This document shows positions 32,217 to 41,609 of a DNA stretch of 64,000 bases, piece by piece. A program made the position numbers and the translations under genes. How positions within the stretch are numbered: the stretch's first letter is position 1; each line of letters begins with the position of its first letter. The DNA lies in NCBI RefSeq assembly GCF_001189295.1, contig NZ_CP012159.1:3298973-3362972 (forward strand), in the 5' to 3' direction. The stretch comes from Chondromyces crocatus (GTDB taxonomy: Bacteria; Myxococcota_A; Polyangia; Polyangiales; Polyangiaceae). The notes beneath the pieces were generated by a model, which did no database searches, was not told the origin of the DNA, and worked only from the letters and a program-made list of their open reading frames with translations.

Positions 32217-34948
32217 TGCCTCAGGGCCCCTCCGGAAAGCTTCTCGATCACCTGCGCCGTCGCGGTCCCGTCGCGCTGCTCTTCGTCGGGCTCGCGGTGG
32301 GGGTGCGCTTCGCCGCGCCCGCCCCGCCGCCACGCTCGGTCGACGCGATCGCGGCGATGCTCGGCGAAGCCGTCGGTGGTTCGGTGGGGGTCGACGACTT
32401 CGTGTGGGAGGAGCGGGGGGGCTTTCTCCACGATGCGTTGCTCGGTCGTCGGGTGCTGTTCCTGGCGAAGACGCCCGAGGGCGTGGCGGGGAGCCACGCG
32501 GATCTGTTCCGCGCCAGCGTGCGGCTCACGCGGACAGGGCGGCCCCTGGGGCTGCACACCGTGAGGAACCTGAGCCAGACGCCGGTGGGAGACGACCGGG
32601 GGCTCGTCGCGCGTGGTCGCCATGCGGCGTTCGTGAACGTCACGCCGGGGATCGGGGTGCAGAGCATCACGCTGCTCGATCTCGGTGGTGAGGTTCCCGA
32701 GCACCGCAGCCGGAGCGAGCGGTTCCTCGCCATGTTCGAGGGGTGGCTGGAGAGCGGGAGCACGCGCGGGGTGACGCGCACGGAGATCTCGTTCGGGACG
32801 CCGCCTCCGGAAGCGCTGGTGGATCTGACCGATGAGCTTTTGTTGATGGGGCTCGGTCCTGAGCGTACGCCGGCGTCGGTCGACTTGCGGGAGCATGTGC
32901 TGAACACCGGGGGCAAGGAGGCCTATCGCCCGGAGGTTCACGCGATCGGTCGACCCCTGCACTCGTTCGTCGAGGTGGCGACCTCGGCGACGCAACGCTG
33001 GTTCGGCGTGGAGAAGGCCCGGGAGGTGGAGCGGGCGCTGCTGGACGCGGAGCGCCGGTTCCATCCGCTGCCGCCGGAGTCGGCGATCGTCGGGGAACCC
33101 GTGAGTTCGACGGGAAGCGCTTCGACGTCACCGGAGGCGTGGCCACCGGGGGCGATCCCCGCGGTGCTGACGCCCGCGCTTCCGGGAGAGGGGGTGTGGG
33201 TCGCCGCAAAGGCGCCGTTCGGAGGCGAGGGCTCCGCTGCGGCCACGCCGGAGACCCCGAACGAGCCGTTGTTTCTGGCGACGTACGTTCGACCGGACGC
33301 GCGCTCGGTCCACGCGTCCGTGCATCTTCTGGCGATCGACACGCGGCGCATCGAGCTTCGTTTTCAGGCCGGTTACGACGCGCCACGACCCGTCGCGGGG
33401 CCTCGAGGGACGGGGCGGCTGCCAGCGCCGTCGGTCGTCCCGCCGGCAGGAGCAGGAGCGGAGGGGGGAGGCGCTGAAGGCCAGCCCGCCGACGAGGGGG
33501 AGGTCTCTTCCGCTCCCAGCCTTCTTGGAGCCATCGCCCTCGGTTGGGAGCCGGATCATGGGGTGGTCGTCGAGGGGCACCCGTACGTGCCTCCTCGGAT
33601 CGGTGAGGCGACGATCGCGGTCGATCGTCATGGCCGCGCGCTCCTGGGGCGATGGCCAGGCGCTGTAGGGGTGGCCGAGACGATCACGTCGCTGTTTCAG
33701 GGGGCGTCGCTCCCTGGCACCCCACGAGCTGCCCAGGAAGTCGGCGACAGCGACGAGGTGGCTGCGCCGGCTGGTGGTGGGGCGGCGTGGGACGATGACC
33801 TGGTGACCGAGCGCTCGGCGCTCTGCGTGACCGCGGGGGGCTACCTCCTCCATGCCTGGAGTCGCGCGGTGGACGCTCCTGCGCTCGCGCGTGTGCTGAG
33901 CGCGAGCGATTGTCGGTCGAGCTTGCAGCTCGGTCGGCATCCGGCACGTCTCGGGTTCGCGTGGCTGGGGGAACGAGATGGGGGGTGGGTCGCCGCGAGG
34001 AGTGTCGCCGGGATGACCCTCGTCTCCGAGCAGCTCACGTCGGCGTCGCCTGGGGCCTTTGCGTATCTCCTGCGGCGTGGAACCGCGCCGGAGGTGTCGC
34101 CTCGTCGCGCGGTGTGGGCCCTGGATGGTGCTACCCAGCCGGCTCCCCTTTCGGTTCCTGCGGTCCACACGGCCGAGGTCGTGAACCTCGGTGCGCGGGT
34201 CCGGCTCACGGCATTCTCGCCGGAGCGCTTCGAGATGCGTCTGCGCGCAGGTTCGCGCGAGATTTCTCCGCGGGGGGCGCCCGAGTTGCCGAAGTCCCTC
34301 TCGGCGGAAGAGCATGCTCGCGCTCTCGCTTCCATCGGCTTTGGCATCGGGCGACGACGAGGGGCACTCGGTCTCTCGATCGACGACAAGGTCGGGCTGA
34401 GGCTTCGCAACGAAGGTGGGCTTCTGGTGGTGCAGGGCCGCCGCATCGACATCCTTCCAGCGGGCGCCACGCTGCCGGAAGGAGCGGCTGCCACGGAGCT
34501 GCCGCTCGTGGCGGAGGGCGGCAAGCTGTTGCCGGGGGCGAGAGAGATCGGATCGAGGCGAAAGCGTGGGGCGGCGTGTGTCCTGGAAGATGGGACGCTC
34601 GTCGTCGCCAACACCACGTTCGACAGCGACGAGGCGACCACCGAGGCGCTCCTCGATCTGGGCTGTCACCGGGTCGTCGCCTTCGACCGTGGCGCCCGCC
34701 GACCTACCTTTTTGCATCGTTCAGGGAGCGTGGCAGCGCCTTCTGCCTCGCAAGAGGAGCCCACCGAGCCTTCGGAGGGCGCCGTCGCCCCGGAAGCCGC
34801 GGAGCCTTCCGGCGACAAGGAGCCCGAAGACATGGCTCCCCTCCCTGTACCCGAGCCGGAACTCCCGCCGACCCTGCGGGCCGGATACGACGACACGACC
34901 CTGTTCCTGCTCGAAGCGAGCATGTCCGGGCGTGTTCGCCCTCTCTGA
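32216..34948 (+). CDS. large membrane-anchored protein of unknown function
   Basis: 910 residues; the ATG shares one base with the preceding stop (TGATG), so translation is coupled to the Kal-Kce gene. A single N-terminal helix (GPVALLFVGLAVGVRFAAP) anchors or exports it. The rest is a mixture of strand-rich segments and Ala/Pro/Glu linkers. The last structured part (RRIDILPAGATLPEGAAATE, ACVLEDGTLVVANTTFDSDEATTEALLDLGC, HRVVAFDRG) faintly recalls phosphodiester glycosidase (NAGPA) domains, not enough to assign. The C-terminus is acidic and Pro-rich. Probably periplasmic. Confidence 0.72.
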   Translation: MPQGPSGKLLDHLRRRGPVALLFVGLAVGVRFAAPAPPPRSVDAIAAMLGEAVGGSVGVDDFVWEERGGFLHDALLGRRVLFLAKTPEGVAGSHADLFRASVRLTRTGRPLGLHTVRNLSQTPVGDDRGLVARGRHAAFVNVTPGIGVQSITLLDLGGEVPEHRSRSERFLAMFEGWLESGSTRGVTRTEISFGTPPPEALVDLTDELLLMGLGPERTPASVDLREHVLNTGGKEAYRPEVHAIGRPLHSFVEVATSATQRWFGVEKAREVERALLDAERRFHPLPPESAIVGEPVSSTGSASTSPEAWPPGAIPAVLTPALPGEGVWVAAKAPFGGEGSAAATPETPNEPLFLATYVRPDARSVHASVHLLAIDTRRIELRFQAGYDAPRPVAGPRGTGRLPAPSVVPPAGAGAEGGGAEGQPADEGEVSSAPSLLGAIALGWEPDHGVVVEGHPYVPPRIGEATIAVDRHGRALLGRWPGAVGVAETITSLFQGASLPGTPRAAQEVGDSDEVAAPAGGGAAWDDDLVTERSALCVTAGGYLLHAWSRAVDAPALARVLSASDCRSSLQLGRHPARLGFAWLGERDGGWVAARSVAGMTLVSEQLTSASPGAFAYLLRRGTAPEVSPRRAVWALDGATQPAPLSVPAVHTAEVVNLGARVRLTAFSPERFEMRLRAGSREISPRGAPELPKSLSAEEHARALASIGFGIGRRRGALGLSIDDKVGLRLRNEGGLLVVQGRRIDILPAGATLPEGAAATELPLVAEGGKLLPGAREIGSRRKRGAACVLEDGTLVVANTTFDSDEATTEALLDLGCHRVVAFDRGARRPTFLHRSGSVAAPSASQEEPTEPSEGAVAPEAAEPSGDKEPEDMAPLPVPEPELPPTLRAGYDDTTLFLLEASMSGRVRPL

Positions 34949-35083
34949 GCCAGTCCCGGACCTTGCCGGCCACTCGTCTTCCTTCAGCGGATGACCGCCG
35001 GTGATGTCGGAACCCAAAGATGCGTGTATCCTGATTTTCCGTTTTGCTGAGGCGACGAGGGGGAGCGGGGTGGGGGCGAGGTC

Positions 35084-35929
35084 ATGAGCGTGAATGCGTC
35101 CGATGCAGGGGTAGCGACCGGTCCGAACAAGAGCTGGAGGCTGCTTCTGGTAGCCCTCGCGGCGGTCGCCGTCGGGGTGGTCATCCATGCCATCACGGAT
35201 AGCGTGCTCTGGAGCGTCGTGGGGGTGGTGGTTGGCTTGCCCGTTGCGGGCTTCCTTGTTGTGCTGCTCGTTGCCACCGTGCAGCACCAAGCGGCAGAGA
35301 GAGAGCGCAAGACGCAGGTGCCCGTGGGGGCAGGACGGGTCATCGCCGATCCCACGCAGAAAGCGATCTGTATCGATACCGTGCCTCCTCAGGCGCCGCT
35401 CTCGGGTGATCGGCTCGCCCTCTGGCTCTGCGAGTATTTCGACTACTGCGTGGTTCGGTACAACGCATCGAACTGGGCGCCTTCGGATCCTGGTGGTCAG
35501 CTATGGCCGCGCGCTCGTACCTGGCTGCTGGAGCTTCAGCCGAAGCTCGTTGCTGGCGCGGGAAGCCCCGCGAACCCGATCGACTTTGGTGATCTCGGAG
35601 GTTGGACGTATCGCTCGGGCGCGTCGGAGCGTGATCGGAGCAGTGTGCGCATCGATCTGAGACTCGTCCGAGGATCGAAGGGGTACGCCTGCCTCACCAG
35701 CGAGACGATGGGGCAGCTTCATCGCGGTGATGTGCTGGCCGAGTCGTTCTTTGCGGTGGCGGCGCACGTGCTGAACTCGGGACAGGTGGACCCGAAAGAA
35801 GTGGGGGCGATGCTCCTCGCGCAATGCGAGATCTACAGGTCGAAAGGAAACACGATGGTGCAGGGGAGAGCCGTGAGCGAGGCGCTCACGCAACAACCTG
35901 CTTTCGCAGCACGGCTCGCTGCCGTGTGA
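35084..35929 (+). CDS. two-span membrane protein, hypothetical
   Basis: 281 residues. Two adjacent helices (about 18-37, LLLVALAAVAVGVVIHAI, and 41-67) form a hairpin, followed by a soluble cytoplasmic domain of about 200 residues with ALWLCEYFDYCVVRYNASNW and SVRIDLRLVRGSKGYACLTSETMG. Family not recognised. Preceded by a purine-rich leader (GAGGGGGAGCGG). It converges on the sigma factor gene with 64 bases between. Confidence 0.6.
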   Translation: MSVNASDAGVATGPNKSWRLLLVALAAVAVGVVIHAITDSVLWSVVGVVVGLPVAGFLVVLLVATVQHQAAERERKTQVPVGAGRVIADPTQKAICIDTVPPQAPLSGDRLALWLCEYFDYCVVRYNASNWAPSDPGGQLWPRARTWLLELQPKLVAGAGSPANPIDFGDLGGWTYRSGASERDRSSVRIDLRLVRGSKGYACLTSETMGQLHRGDVLAESFFAVAAHVLNSGQVDPKEVGAMLLAQCEIYRSKGNTMVQGRAVSEALTQQPAFAARLAAV

Positions 35930-35993
35930 TCCGTGTCGGAGGTGAACCGCGAGCCTTGACGGCGTTCACCTCGGTGGGCGAAGACCGCGCTCG

Positions 35994-36764
35994 CTAGGCC
36001 GCGCTGAGCATGCCGCGCAGGCGCCCCAACGCTCTCGCGTGGAGCTGCGAGACCCGTGGCTCGCTCACGCCAAGCTCGGCGCCGATCTCTTTCAGCTTGG
36101 CACCTTCAAAGTAGTACATCCCGACCACGCGGCGCTCTCGCTCGGGTAGCTTGGCGATCGCGGAGGTCAGCGCATGACGCTCGCTGTGAGCCACGAGCGC
36201 CTCGGAGGGATCCTCGCCGTGGGCCAGGTGGGTCGACTCCTCTCCTGGGGTCATCTCGTGCAGCGGCACGAAGCTGGTACCTTCGGAGCCCGACGCCGTC
36301 ACCGCTTCGCGCGCGCGCCGTGAGAGCCAGTCCTGTGCGCGCAATTCGTCCACGATGGCGCCGCGGATCCTCATGCGTGCGTAGCTCGCGAAGGCTTCAC
36401 CTTCGCTGCCACCGTTACGCCGTATGGAGTCGAGCAAGCCGAAGATCCCTGCTGCGAGAAGATCGTCACGCTCGACGTTCGCTGGAAGGCGACGCGAGAG
36501 CTGTCGAACGAGCTTGTAGACGAGCGGCAGGTACCCCTTGAGCGCTTCGGGACATACATCGTCGTCGACGCGTTCGGATTTCTGCGGTCGCGGTGTCGAT
36601 GGTCGAGCGGTGTCGAGCGCACATGCCAGGGGTGGCGTCGTTCGGCGCGAACGGCCATCGTGATTGCTGCGCGTTCTGTCCCTTCGAAACGATGCGCTTT
36701 CGGGAGGGATGTCCTCCTCCGCGCGAGCCTCTGAGTACTGCCAGAAAGGTTCCGCGACAGGCAT
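35994..36764 (-). CDS. FliA/WhiG-type sigma factor
   Basis: 256 residues from ATG 36764, chosen for the GAGGGGTGACC site just before it; an ATG at 36842 would add an unconserved leader. Region 2: YLPLVYKLVRQLSRRLPANVERDDLLAAGIFGLLDSI, then AFASYARMRIRGAIVDELRAQDWLSR, the classical FliA/SigD sequence. Region 4 near the C-terminus: LPERERRVVGMYYFEGAKLKEIGAELGVSEPRVSQLHARAL. Such sigma factors direct flagellar genes in swimmers and developmental or motility genes in non-flagellated bacteria. In this pilus-rich context it may serve motility or development; this is inference. Confidence 0.93.
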   Translation of the reverse strand: MPVAEPFWQYSEARAEEDIPPESASFRRDRTRSNHDGRSRRTTPPLACALDTARPSTPRPQKSERVDDDVCPEALKGYLPLVYKLVRQLSRRLPANVERDDLLAAGIFGLLDSIRRNGGSEGEAFASYARMRIRGAIVDELRAQDWLSRRAREAVTASGSEGTSFVPLHEMTPGEESTHLAHGEDPSEALVAHSERHALTSAIAKLPERERRVVGMYYFEGAKLKEIGAELGVSEPRVSQLHARALGRLRGMLSAA

Positions 36765-37028
36765 GGTCACCCCTCGGGGCAAGCATTGCCCCTGCTGCAT
36801 TCGGGTCAAACTCGTCTCTAGTGAGCTAGATTGGTGACGCAACTCTCCTTCAACGTGCAGGGAAGACGCATGTGTGTAAAGCCCGTTCCTTTGATCAGGT
36901 GTGGATAATTTTCACGCTTGCCACGAAGGACGCTCGGTATCTCCGAGGCTCCACTTCGGGCGATTGAGTGACGGGAGTCCTGGCAGACTCACCTATCCTC
37001 CCACCGGCGACGGGTTCTTCCGATCCGA
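36765..37028. other. spacer between sigma-factor gene and LysM hydrolase gene
   Basis: About 260 bases with no gene. It holds the upstream region of the sigma-factor gene and an AT-rich patch (TGTGGATAATTTTC, about 36900-36914). No clear promoter or terminator could be fixed. Confidence 0.35.
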
Positions 37029-38132
37029 CTAGTTTTCTCGGCCGTAAACTTCGCCCTCTGCGGAAGAGGGGGGTGTCTCATTAGACCCGGAGTCGCCGTC
37101 ATTGCGAGGGGCCTGAGCCATGTCGCTCGTGCCCTCCGACTCCTCGGGTTGGGCACCTTTGTGACGGTACCGAGGGGCCTCACCAGGGCGTGAGTAGTCC
37201 ACCCAGTAGGTCTTCGCTGAACGTACATCCAGGTGAACAAAAGATGAGTTGGGGTAATATCCAACCCCTGCATTTCGGAAGGTGCGACAGAAATCGCGCA
37301 CGACCGTGTTGGGGATGCCGACGATGGAGAAATCGATGGCTCGACCGTGGTTGTGGTTCGAGCGGGGTGTGTACTGCGTCGGTGAGTAGGGTCGATACCC
37401 GCTGACGACGCGGATCGTTCGCCCGCCGAAGTGGTCGCTGACCATGCCCAGCAAGGTAGCGAGGCGTGGATCGATGGGGATCTCACCCTTGGGAGAGCGA
37501 AGCAGGTGGCTGAGCTTGGGGAGTACCTTGGGGTTCAGGCGTCCATTGCGCGTCAGGAGCTGGATCTCGAGTTCCTCGGTGTGGCGTATCAGGCGAACGA
37601 AGCCCGGGCGCTTGGGCTTGCGCACAAGGCTCTCGTCCTCTTTCTCGGTCTTGCCGCCTGACTTGCGATCGTCTTTCTTGCCGCCTGAGCCGGAGCCCTT
37701 GGGCTGCTCGCCCTCTGCTCGAGCATCCTTCCCCTTGCGGGCAGGTTTCTTCGCCTCTTCTTTCAGGGCTTCTTCTTTACGGAGTGCGGCTGCGCGACGC
37801 GCTGCTTCGGCTTCTTTTCCTCGTTCGGGGATGATCAGCCGCTGGCCGGGACGAAGCTGTTCACTGGGCTTCAGGTTGTTCACCTCCCGGATGATGTTGA
37901 CCGTCGTTCGGTAGCGTCGGGCGATGGCCACCAGCGTGTGACCTCTGGCGACGACGTGCTCCACGGGCGCTGCCTCCGCAGTGAGCGCTGTCGCTGAGAG
38001 GGTGAGGCCGAGAAGTCCGGCAATCAGCAAGCGACTGAGACGTGCCTCACGTGGCTTCCGGCCGATCCCCGGTTCGGGGGAGTGAGCTGCTGCGGAACCG
38101 AAGATTTTCGAGAGCAGGGTAGGCAGTGACAC
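37029..38132 (-). CDS. LysM / DUF882 (peptidase M15-like) murein hydrolase
   Basis: 367 residues from GTG 38132 (GGAG site 8 bases ahead). Signal sequence ends near LSATALTAEA (residue 53). A LysM domain (57-103, VEHVVARGHTLVAIARRYRTTV) binds peptidoglycan. A Lys/Glu-rich linker of about 80 residues follows. The C-terminal domain (185-320) is YcbK/DUF882: SGYRPYSPTQY, the zinc ligands His262 and Asp267 region in SNHNHGRAIDF, and His300 in FVHLDVRSAKTYWVDY. Such enzymes cut peptide cross-links. It is divergent from pilM, so it may open the wall for the pilus or PilQ; inference. Confidence 0.88.
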   Translation of the reverse strand: MSLPTLLSKIFGSAAAHSPEPGIGRKPREARLSRLLIAGLLGLTLSATALTAEAAPVEHVVARGHTLVAIARRYRTTVNIIREVNNLKPSEQLRPGQRLIIPERGKEAEAARRAAALRKEEALKEEAKKPARKGKDARAEGEQPKGSGSGGKKDDRKSGGKTEKEDESLVRKPKRPGFVRLIRHTEELEIQLLTRNGRLNPKVLPKLSHLLRSPKGEIPIDPRLATLLGMVSDHFGGRTIRVVSGYRPYSPTQYTPRSNHNHGRAIDFSIVGIPNTVVRDFCRTFRNAGVGYYPNSSFVHLDVRSAKTYWVDYSRPGEAPRYRHKGAQPEESEGTSDMAQAPRNDGDSGSNETPPSSAEGEVYGREN

Positions 38133-38463
38133 GCGGTCGATCTCCACGTCCTTGCTGCACCGTGGAGCAGCCCTGGACGTGCTACCCTGACCGGCAGGTG
38201 CGGCATCTGCCACCAGGTCTGCCTCCGGGTCGGTCGCTGGGGGCCGGCTACCGCGCCGCGAAACACCGCTTCGATAAGCGGGCAGAACGTGAGCGTAAAG
38301 CGGAATTTTGCCCGGAGATCGGTGGAGATGCGAAGCTCGCTGCGTGGGTCCGAGATTGGCACGCACACCCCTTGCTCCAGATGGGATCTGGAGCAAGAGC
38401 GGGCCAACTCCTCCCTGAACATCAGTCAAGCGGCGTCCGCGTAGCGGAGCCAGGACGGGCGGG
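38133..38463. other. 331-bp divergent regulatory spacer upstream of pilM
   Basis: The frames here are open but show no protein family. It contains the perfect hairpin at 38371-38397 and the putative 5' leaders of pilM (plus) and the LysM hydrolase (minus). The pilM ATG follows GGACGGGCGGG. Confidence 0.45.
38371..38397. promoter_or_regulatory. perfect 12-bp-arm inverted repeat upstream of pilM
   Basis: CTTGCTCCAGAT (38371-38382) is followed by GGG and its exact complement (38386-38397). It lies 67 bases before the pilM ATG. As DNA it could be an operator; as RNA a stable 12-bp hairpin. No T-run follows, so it is not a normal intrinsic terminator. Confidence 0.6.
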
Positions 38464-39525
38464 ATGTCGGAAGGCAAGAACCTGGTCGGGGTCGATATCG
38501 GATCGAGCGCGATCAAGGTCTGTCAGGTCAAAGAGAGCAGGAAGGGATACGGCCTCGTCCGGGTGGGGTACGCCCCGCTTCCGGCGCAGACCATCGTCGA
38601 CGGCCACGTCATGAATGCTCAGGCGGTGGTCGACGCGCTGGGGAAGGCGTTCCAGGAAGCCAAGATCCGCCAGAAGGAAGTGGCGCTGAGCATCAGCGGG
38701 CAGGCGGTGATCATCCGAAAAATCACCGTTCCCCTGATGACCGCTGCCGAGCTGGACGAGCAGATCCAGTGGGAGGCAGAGCAGCACATCCCCTTCGACA
38801 TCAAGGATGTTCACGTCGACTACGAGGTGCTGCGACGTCGCCCGGAGGCTGGGCAGATGGACCTGTTGCTCGTCGCCGCGAAGCGCGACGAGATCAACGA
38901 CTACACTCAGATCGCCAAGAACGCGAAGCTGAAGCCCATGGTCGTCGACATCGACGCCTTCACTGTCCAGAACCTCTTCGAGGTAAGCCGCGGGATCCCC
39001 CCCGATCAAACGTTCGCGATCATCAATGTCGGCGCCAGCCTGGCCTCGATCAACATCATCTCCCGCGGGGTCAGTGCGTTCACGCGCGACATCGGCAACG
39101 GTGGAAACTACATCACCGAGCAGGTCCAGCGGCGGCTCGGCGTCAGCTTCGAGCAGGCCGAGGAGCTGAAATGTGCGAGCGTGACGGCCGGTCCTGGCGG
39201 CGTCCCGGGCCAGGTGCTGGAGACGATCGAGCAGGTGTGCGACTCGATCGCCGGAGAGATCCAGCGCTCGCTGGACTTCTTCCTGGCCACCAGCGGGGAG
39301 GGGGAGATGCACCGTATCTTTTTGACGGGTGGATCGTCGAGCCTCCCGGCGCTGGCTGCCGCCGTGGGGAGACGCTCCCGGGTAGCGGTGGAGCTGATTC
39401 AGCCTCTCGAGCGCATCGCCGTCGAAGCGAAAGAAGTCAACACTGAGCTCCTCCGCCTCCGGGCGGCGCAGTTTTGCGTCGCGCTCGGACTCGCGCTGCG
39501 GAAAGAGCGGGAGAAGCGCCTGTGA
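38464..39525 (+). CDS. pilM: PilM, actin-like type IV pilus assembly protein
   Basis: 353 residues, cytoplasmic, FtsA/actin-like fold. It binds the N-terminal peptide of PilN and starts the PilMNOP alignment complex. Nucleotide-binding phosphate loop LVGVDIGSSAIKVCQVK at the N-terminus; also KIRQKEVALSISGQAVIIRKI, EQIQWEAEQHIPFDI (a PilM hallmark) and AIINVGASLASINII (second phosphate motif), then IFLTGGSSSLPALAAAV. Last codons overlap pilN (GTGA). Confidence 0.97.
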   Translation: MSEGKNLVGVDIGSSAIKVCQVKESRKGYGLVRVGYAPLPAQTIVDGHVMNAQAVVDALGKAFQEAKIRQKEVALSISGQAVIIRKITVPLMTAAELDEQIQWEAEQHIPFDIKDVHVDYEVLRRRPEAGQMDLLLVAAKRDEINDYTQIAKNAKLKPMVVDIDAFTVQNLFEVSRGIPPDQTFAIINVGASLASINIISRGVSAFTRDIGNGGNYITEQVQRRLGVSFEQAEELKCASVTAGPGGVPGQVLETIEQVCDSIAGEIQRSLDFFLATSGEGEMHRIFLTGGSSSLPALAAAVGRRSRVAVELIQPLERIAVEAKEVNTELLRLRAAQFCVALGLALRKEREKRL

Positions 39526-40163
39526 TTCGCGTAAACCTCCTACCGCAGCGGCGTGGCCCCAGGACGGCGCCGCAGGCCAGCCAGCGGTGGCTCCTCGTCA
39601 CCCTCGGGGTGGTCATCGTCCAGGTCGTGGTCCTGTTCTGGTTCCATCAGACGCAGGTCGAGGAACTCGACGAGCTGACCCGGCGGAACAACGTTCTGCA
39701 GCAGCAGATCAACGACATCAAGAAGCTCGTCTCCAACCATGACGAGATCAAGGCCGCGCTCGCGGTCCTGCGTGCCCGTGAGGACGCCATCGCGAAGCTG
39801 CAAGCCGGGCGCAGTGGACCTACGGCCGTGCTGCTCGAGCTCGCGCAGATTCTCACGCCGGGGAAGGGGCCGACCGCCGATCCGGACAAGCTGGCGCAGC
39901 TCCGCAAGGAGAACCCCCTGGCTGTCTACAATCCCTCGTGGGACACGCGGCGGCTGTGGATGACGAGCTACATCGAGTCGGACAGGACCGTCAGGATCGA
40001 GGGCCTCGCGCGCGACGGTACGGACGTCTACGAGCTCGCGCAGCGCCTCAAGCTCTCCGAATACTTCCATGACGTGCAGCTCCTTCCGGGCAAGAAGGAG
40101 AACAACAAGACCGAGAAGATCGAGCTGGTGTCCTTCGCGCTGCAGCTGAAGGTGAGGTACTGA
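39522..40163 (+). CDS. pilN: PilN, type IV pilus inner-membrane assembly protein
   Basis: 213 residues from GTG 39522. It begins with the PilM-binding motif IRVNLLPQRR, then one membrane helix (LLVTLGVVIVQVVVLFWF) and a coiled coil (VEELDELTRRNNVLQQQINDIKKL). The C-terminal ferredoxin-like fold carries IEGLARDGTDVYELAQRL. Partner of PilO in the periplasm. Usual length; stop overlaps the pilO ATG by one base. Confidence 0.95.
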   Translation: MIRVNLLPQRRGPRTAPQASQRWLLVTLGVVIVQVVVLFWFHQTQVEELDELTRRNNVLQQQINDIKKLVSNHDEIKAALAVLRAREDAIAKLQAGRSGPTAVLLELAQILTPGKGPTADPDKLAQLRKENPLAVYNPSWDTRRLWMTSYIESDRTVRIEGLARDGTDVYELAQRLKLSEYFHDVQLLPGKKENNKTEKIELVSFALQLKVRY

Positions 40164-40822
40164 TGGCCCAGAAGACCACGACCACGCAGGCGGGGCTGTC
40201 GCTGGACAAGCTATCCCCCGTTGCGAAGGTCGCCATCGGCGCTGTCTTCGTGGGGCTGATCGGCGCTCTCTACTTCGTCGGGTTCTACACCGAGGTCTCG
40301 TCCCAGATCGAGAATGCGCAGAACCGGACTACATCGCTCCAGGCGGAGATGAGCAAGGCTCAGGCCTCGAAGGATGCGTACCAGAAGGATCTCGACGAGA
40401 AGACGCGCCGCGAGCAGCTCTCGCGCGAGCAGAAGAAGATCCTTCCTGACGAGTCCGAGACGCCAGCGTTTCTTTCGGCAATCCAGGGGGTGGCGACCGT
40501 CTCAGGGGTGAACCTGACGTCGTGGAGCCCAACCGAGGAGAACCCGCAGGAGTTCTTCGCGAAAGTTCCCATGAAGCTGTCGCTCACCGGGAAGTTTCAC
40601 CAGGTGGCAAAGTTCTTTTACGGGGTCGGTCAGCTCGATCGGATCATCAACGTCGAGAACATCCAGATCAAGAGGCCGCCGGGAAACAAGGTGAAAGGGG
40701 AGGAGGTCGAGGTCGAGGTGGAGTGCCTGGCCACGGCATTTAGGGCCGTCAGAGCGGGCGAGGGGGCTGGGATCAACCCCAAGCGTCAGCAGCGTGGCGC
40801 GCCGAAGCAGGGAGGCCACTAG
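40163..40822 (+). CDS. pilO: PilO, type IV pilus inner-membrane assembly protein
   Basis: 219 residues. One membrane helix (AIGAVFVGLIGALYFVGFY) and a coiled coil (QIENAQNRTTSLQAEMSKAQ) precede the periplasmic domain, in which FFAKVPMKLSLTGKFHQVAKFFYGVGQLDRIINVENI is typical. It forms heterodimers with PilN and links to PilP. The stop TAG shares a base with the pilP GTG. Confidence 0.95.
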   Translation: MAQKTTTTQAGLSLDKLSPVAKVAIGAVFVGLIGALYFVGFYTEVSSQIENAQNRTTSLQAEMSKAQASKDAYQKDLDEKTRREQLSREQKKILPDESETPAFLSAIQGVATVSGVNLTSWSPTEENPQEFFAKVPMKLSLTGKFHQVAKFFYGVGQLDRIINVENIQIKRPPGNKVKGEEVEVEVECLATAFRAVRAGEGAGINPKRQQRGAPKQGGH

Positions 40823-41523
40823 TGACCACCGACATCCTTCGCGCGAGCCGTCGCTCCCCGCGACGCTTCGCACCCCGTTCCTGGCTGCTTGGATCGCTCT
40901 TCCTGCCACTGACGGCGATCATCGCCGTGGGCTGCGGCGACGAGGAGGTCGTGACGAGCCCGCCCTCCACGGCGCGGCCGGCTGGCTCTGCTCCAGCGCG
41001 ACCCCAGGCACGTGCGGGGGCTCCTGGGGTAGTGGATGCCGGCGCGGACGCCCAGGCGGAGGCCGAGTTGCCGCCGCTTCCTCTGCGTGATTTCTCGGAG
41101 GCCGATTTCTCGGAAGGAGATCGAAGCAGAGATCCGTTCCGCAGCTTCGAGTCGCTCTTCGCTTCGCAGGCGAAGACGCAGATCATCTCCCAGCGTCAGG
41201 TGATGGTGGACCGGTACGCGCTCGATGAGCTGAAGCTCGTCGGTGTGGTCAGTCGCTCTCCGGCGCGTGCGTTGCTCACCGATCCAACAGGGCTCGGGTG
41301 GGTCGTGAAGATGGGAGACTTCGTCGGCAAGCCCGAGATCGTCCACACTGGCGGCCCTGGCGGCGTAGACGTGGCCATCAACTGGCGAGTGGATCGCATC
41401 CGTGAGGCGGATGTGGTCTTCATCCGCGAGGCTCCGGGCAACCCCGAGATCCCTGCGACCACGCGCGTGGTCGCACTCCGCACGGCCGAAGAAGAGGCCA
41501 GCGTCCGTCAGGGAAACCCTTGA
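40822..41523 (+). CDS. pilP: PilP, pilotin-like lipoprotein of the pilus alignment complex
   Basis: 233 residues from GTG 40822. A long basic n-region leads to the hydrophobic core and lipobox AVGC (near residue 38). A Pro/Ala linker and acidic stretch precede the C-terminal beta domain, where KLVGVVSRSPARALLTDPTGLGWVVKMGDFVG is the PilP signature. It connects PilN/PilO to the secretin PilQ. 86 bases to pilQ. Confidence 0.93.
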   Translation: MTTDILRASRRSPRRFAPRSWLLGSLFLPLTAIIAVGCGDEEVVTSPPSTARPAGSAPARPQARAGAPGVVDAGADAQAEAELPPLPLRDFSEADFSEGDRSRDPFRSFESLFASQAKTQIISQRQVMVDRYALDELKLVGVVSRSPARALLTDPTGLGWVVKMGDFVGKPEIVHTGGPGGVDVAINWRVDRIREADVVFIREAPGNPEIPATTRVVALRTAEEEASVRQGNP

Positions 41524-41609
41524 TTGCCACGAATTAGGCCGGTTCGAGGTCGTCAGAGTAGCCTCCGCGGCGTGGGACGCAGGTGCGCGTCAACACGAGC
41601 GGGAGTGCA

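Noticed and set aside
38357..38375. Sigma-54-like TGGCACG ... TTGC upstream of pilM
   Set aside because: The gap between the two blocks is 8 bases instead of 4, so the -24/-12 spacing is wrong.
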